From assembly GCF_003312425.1 (NCBI RefSeq), contig NZ_QNUX01000001.1, forward strand, positions 1-64,000: a stretch of 64,000 bases of DNA, read 5' to 3'. The DNA comes from Flavobacterium psychrolimnae (GTDB lineage: Bacteria > Bacteroidota > Bacteroidia > Flavobacteriales > Flavobacteriaceae). The number at the start of each line of letters is the position of its first letter. Positions within the stretch are counted from its first letter, which is position 1. The notes below the pieces were generated by a model that saw nothing but the letters and a program-made list of their open reading frames with translations, was not told where the DNA came from and did not search any database. Below, in pieces: positions 63,550-64,000 of this stretch. A program made the position numbers and the translations under genes.

Positions 63550-64000
63550 TTACAAAGTCTCTTCCAACCAAGCTTGCATCATCCAAATTGTTTTTTCTTG
63601 CTCTGATATAAAATCACTCATCATTGAATTTGTTCCTTCGTCATTAATTTCACCCGATTTATTAAGAATTTCTCTTTCTATTTTTAGCAAATGTGACAGT
63701 GAAGTAACAATCAAATGAACCGCTTTCTCGTCATTAGAAACATTCTTCCCTACAACTAATTGATTATTTTTTATGTAATCCTCAAAAGTATGTAGCGGAG
63801 TTCCTCCTACAGTCAACACTCTTTCAGCGATTAAATCAATTTTAATTTGGGCATCCGTATACAATTCTTCAAATTTAACATGCAAATCAAAAAAACGTTT
63901 CCCTCTTATATTCCAATGAATTCCTCTTAAATTTTGATAATACACTTGAAAATTAGATAACAAAACATTCAATTCACTTACAATCAATTCTGATTCTTTA
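63550..64000 (-). CDS. dps: Dps-family ferritin-like protein, 5' end outside the window
   Basis: A DNA-protecting mini-ferritin that oxidises and stores iron. The NLRGIHWNIRGKRFFDLH segment carries the inter-subunit ferroxidase His and Asp, and FEELYTDAQIKIDLIAERV carries the Glu. The reading frame is open to the window edge (KESEL precedes IVSELNVLLSN), and known Dps proteins have about 10-15 more N-terminal residues, so the true start lies beyond 64000. A TTG at 63987 is not a likely start. Confidence 0.9.
   Translation of the reverse strand, partial: KESELIVSELNVLLSNFQVYYQNLRGIHWNIRGKRFFDLHVKFEELYTDAQIKIDLIAERVLTVGGTPLHTFEDYIKNNQLVVGKNVSNDEKAVHLIVTSLSHLLKIEREILNKSGEINDEGTNSMMSDFISEQEKTIWMMQAWLEETL

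Overview
The window looks like chromosome of a Flavobacterium-type member of the Bacteroidota. The DNA is AT-rich, promoters are of the TTG / TAnnTTTG kind, there are SusC/SusD and type IX secretion proteins, and many genes match flavobacterial families (DUF3667, DUF6428, BshB1, LETM1-related, ACR3/ArsO arsenic genes). No phage, insertion sequence, integrase or CRISPR array was seen.

Layout. 1-869 is non-coding: three tandem leftward promoters of rRNA-operon type and one intergenic repeat element. 870-1851 holds a stand-alone LigD phosphoesterase-domain protein and an acidic protein. 2012-7019 is a tripartite efflux operon (TolC, HlyD, MFS) with an AraC regulator. 7177-8691 is a CoA-transferase. 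9393-12986 is an arsenic operon (arsR, DUF6428, Trx-type arsenate reductase, ACR3, ArsO monooxygenase). 14754-19144 is a SusC/SusD pair. 19220-25257 joins arginase and ornithine aminotransferase (leftward) to an Lrp regulator, an exported cyanophycinase-like peptidase and an Ntn acylase (rightward), possibly one arginine or cyanophycin module. 25370-34133 holds mixed housekeeping genes (hydrolases, DUF3667, histidine kinase, tRNA-His, bshB1, menF/menI, a beta-helix lipoprotein). 34292-38994 carries two tandem secreted endonuclease I paralogs with type IX sorting tails, followed by purL and an acyl-CoA synthetase.

45818-49595 is the most unusual part. It is a two-gene, AT-rich, leftward cassette. 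A 128-aa helical protein ends in a short Gly/Asn/Asp-rich tag, and an overlapping 1133-aa protein begins with a related tag, then has a TPR-like body, a GreA/B C-terminal-like segment and a PIN-like nuclease segment. The layout resembles paired sensor/effector conflict systems.

49978-56586 is a MarR-headed fatty-acid beta-oxidation operon (fadN-fadA-fadE order), interrupted by a four-helix-bundle S23-type gene flanked by short repeats. 56671-64000 holds a META lipoprotein, a YihY/BrkB protein, a Tat-exported superoxide dismutase, a LETM1-related protein, beta carbonic anhydrase plus a SulP transporter, a small membrane protein and a Dps cut by the window edge.

Three cross-window patterns stand out: a shared extended promoter box (TAnnTTTGCACC-type) at the rRNA-like promoters, tRNA-His and purL; three copies of a flavobacterial intergenic hairpin element; and an apparent in-frame insertion of a common repeat fragment inside PurL. 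Family assignments come from reading the translated sequences and were not checked by database search.
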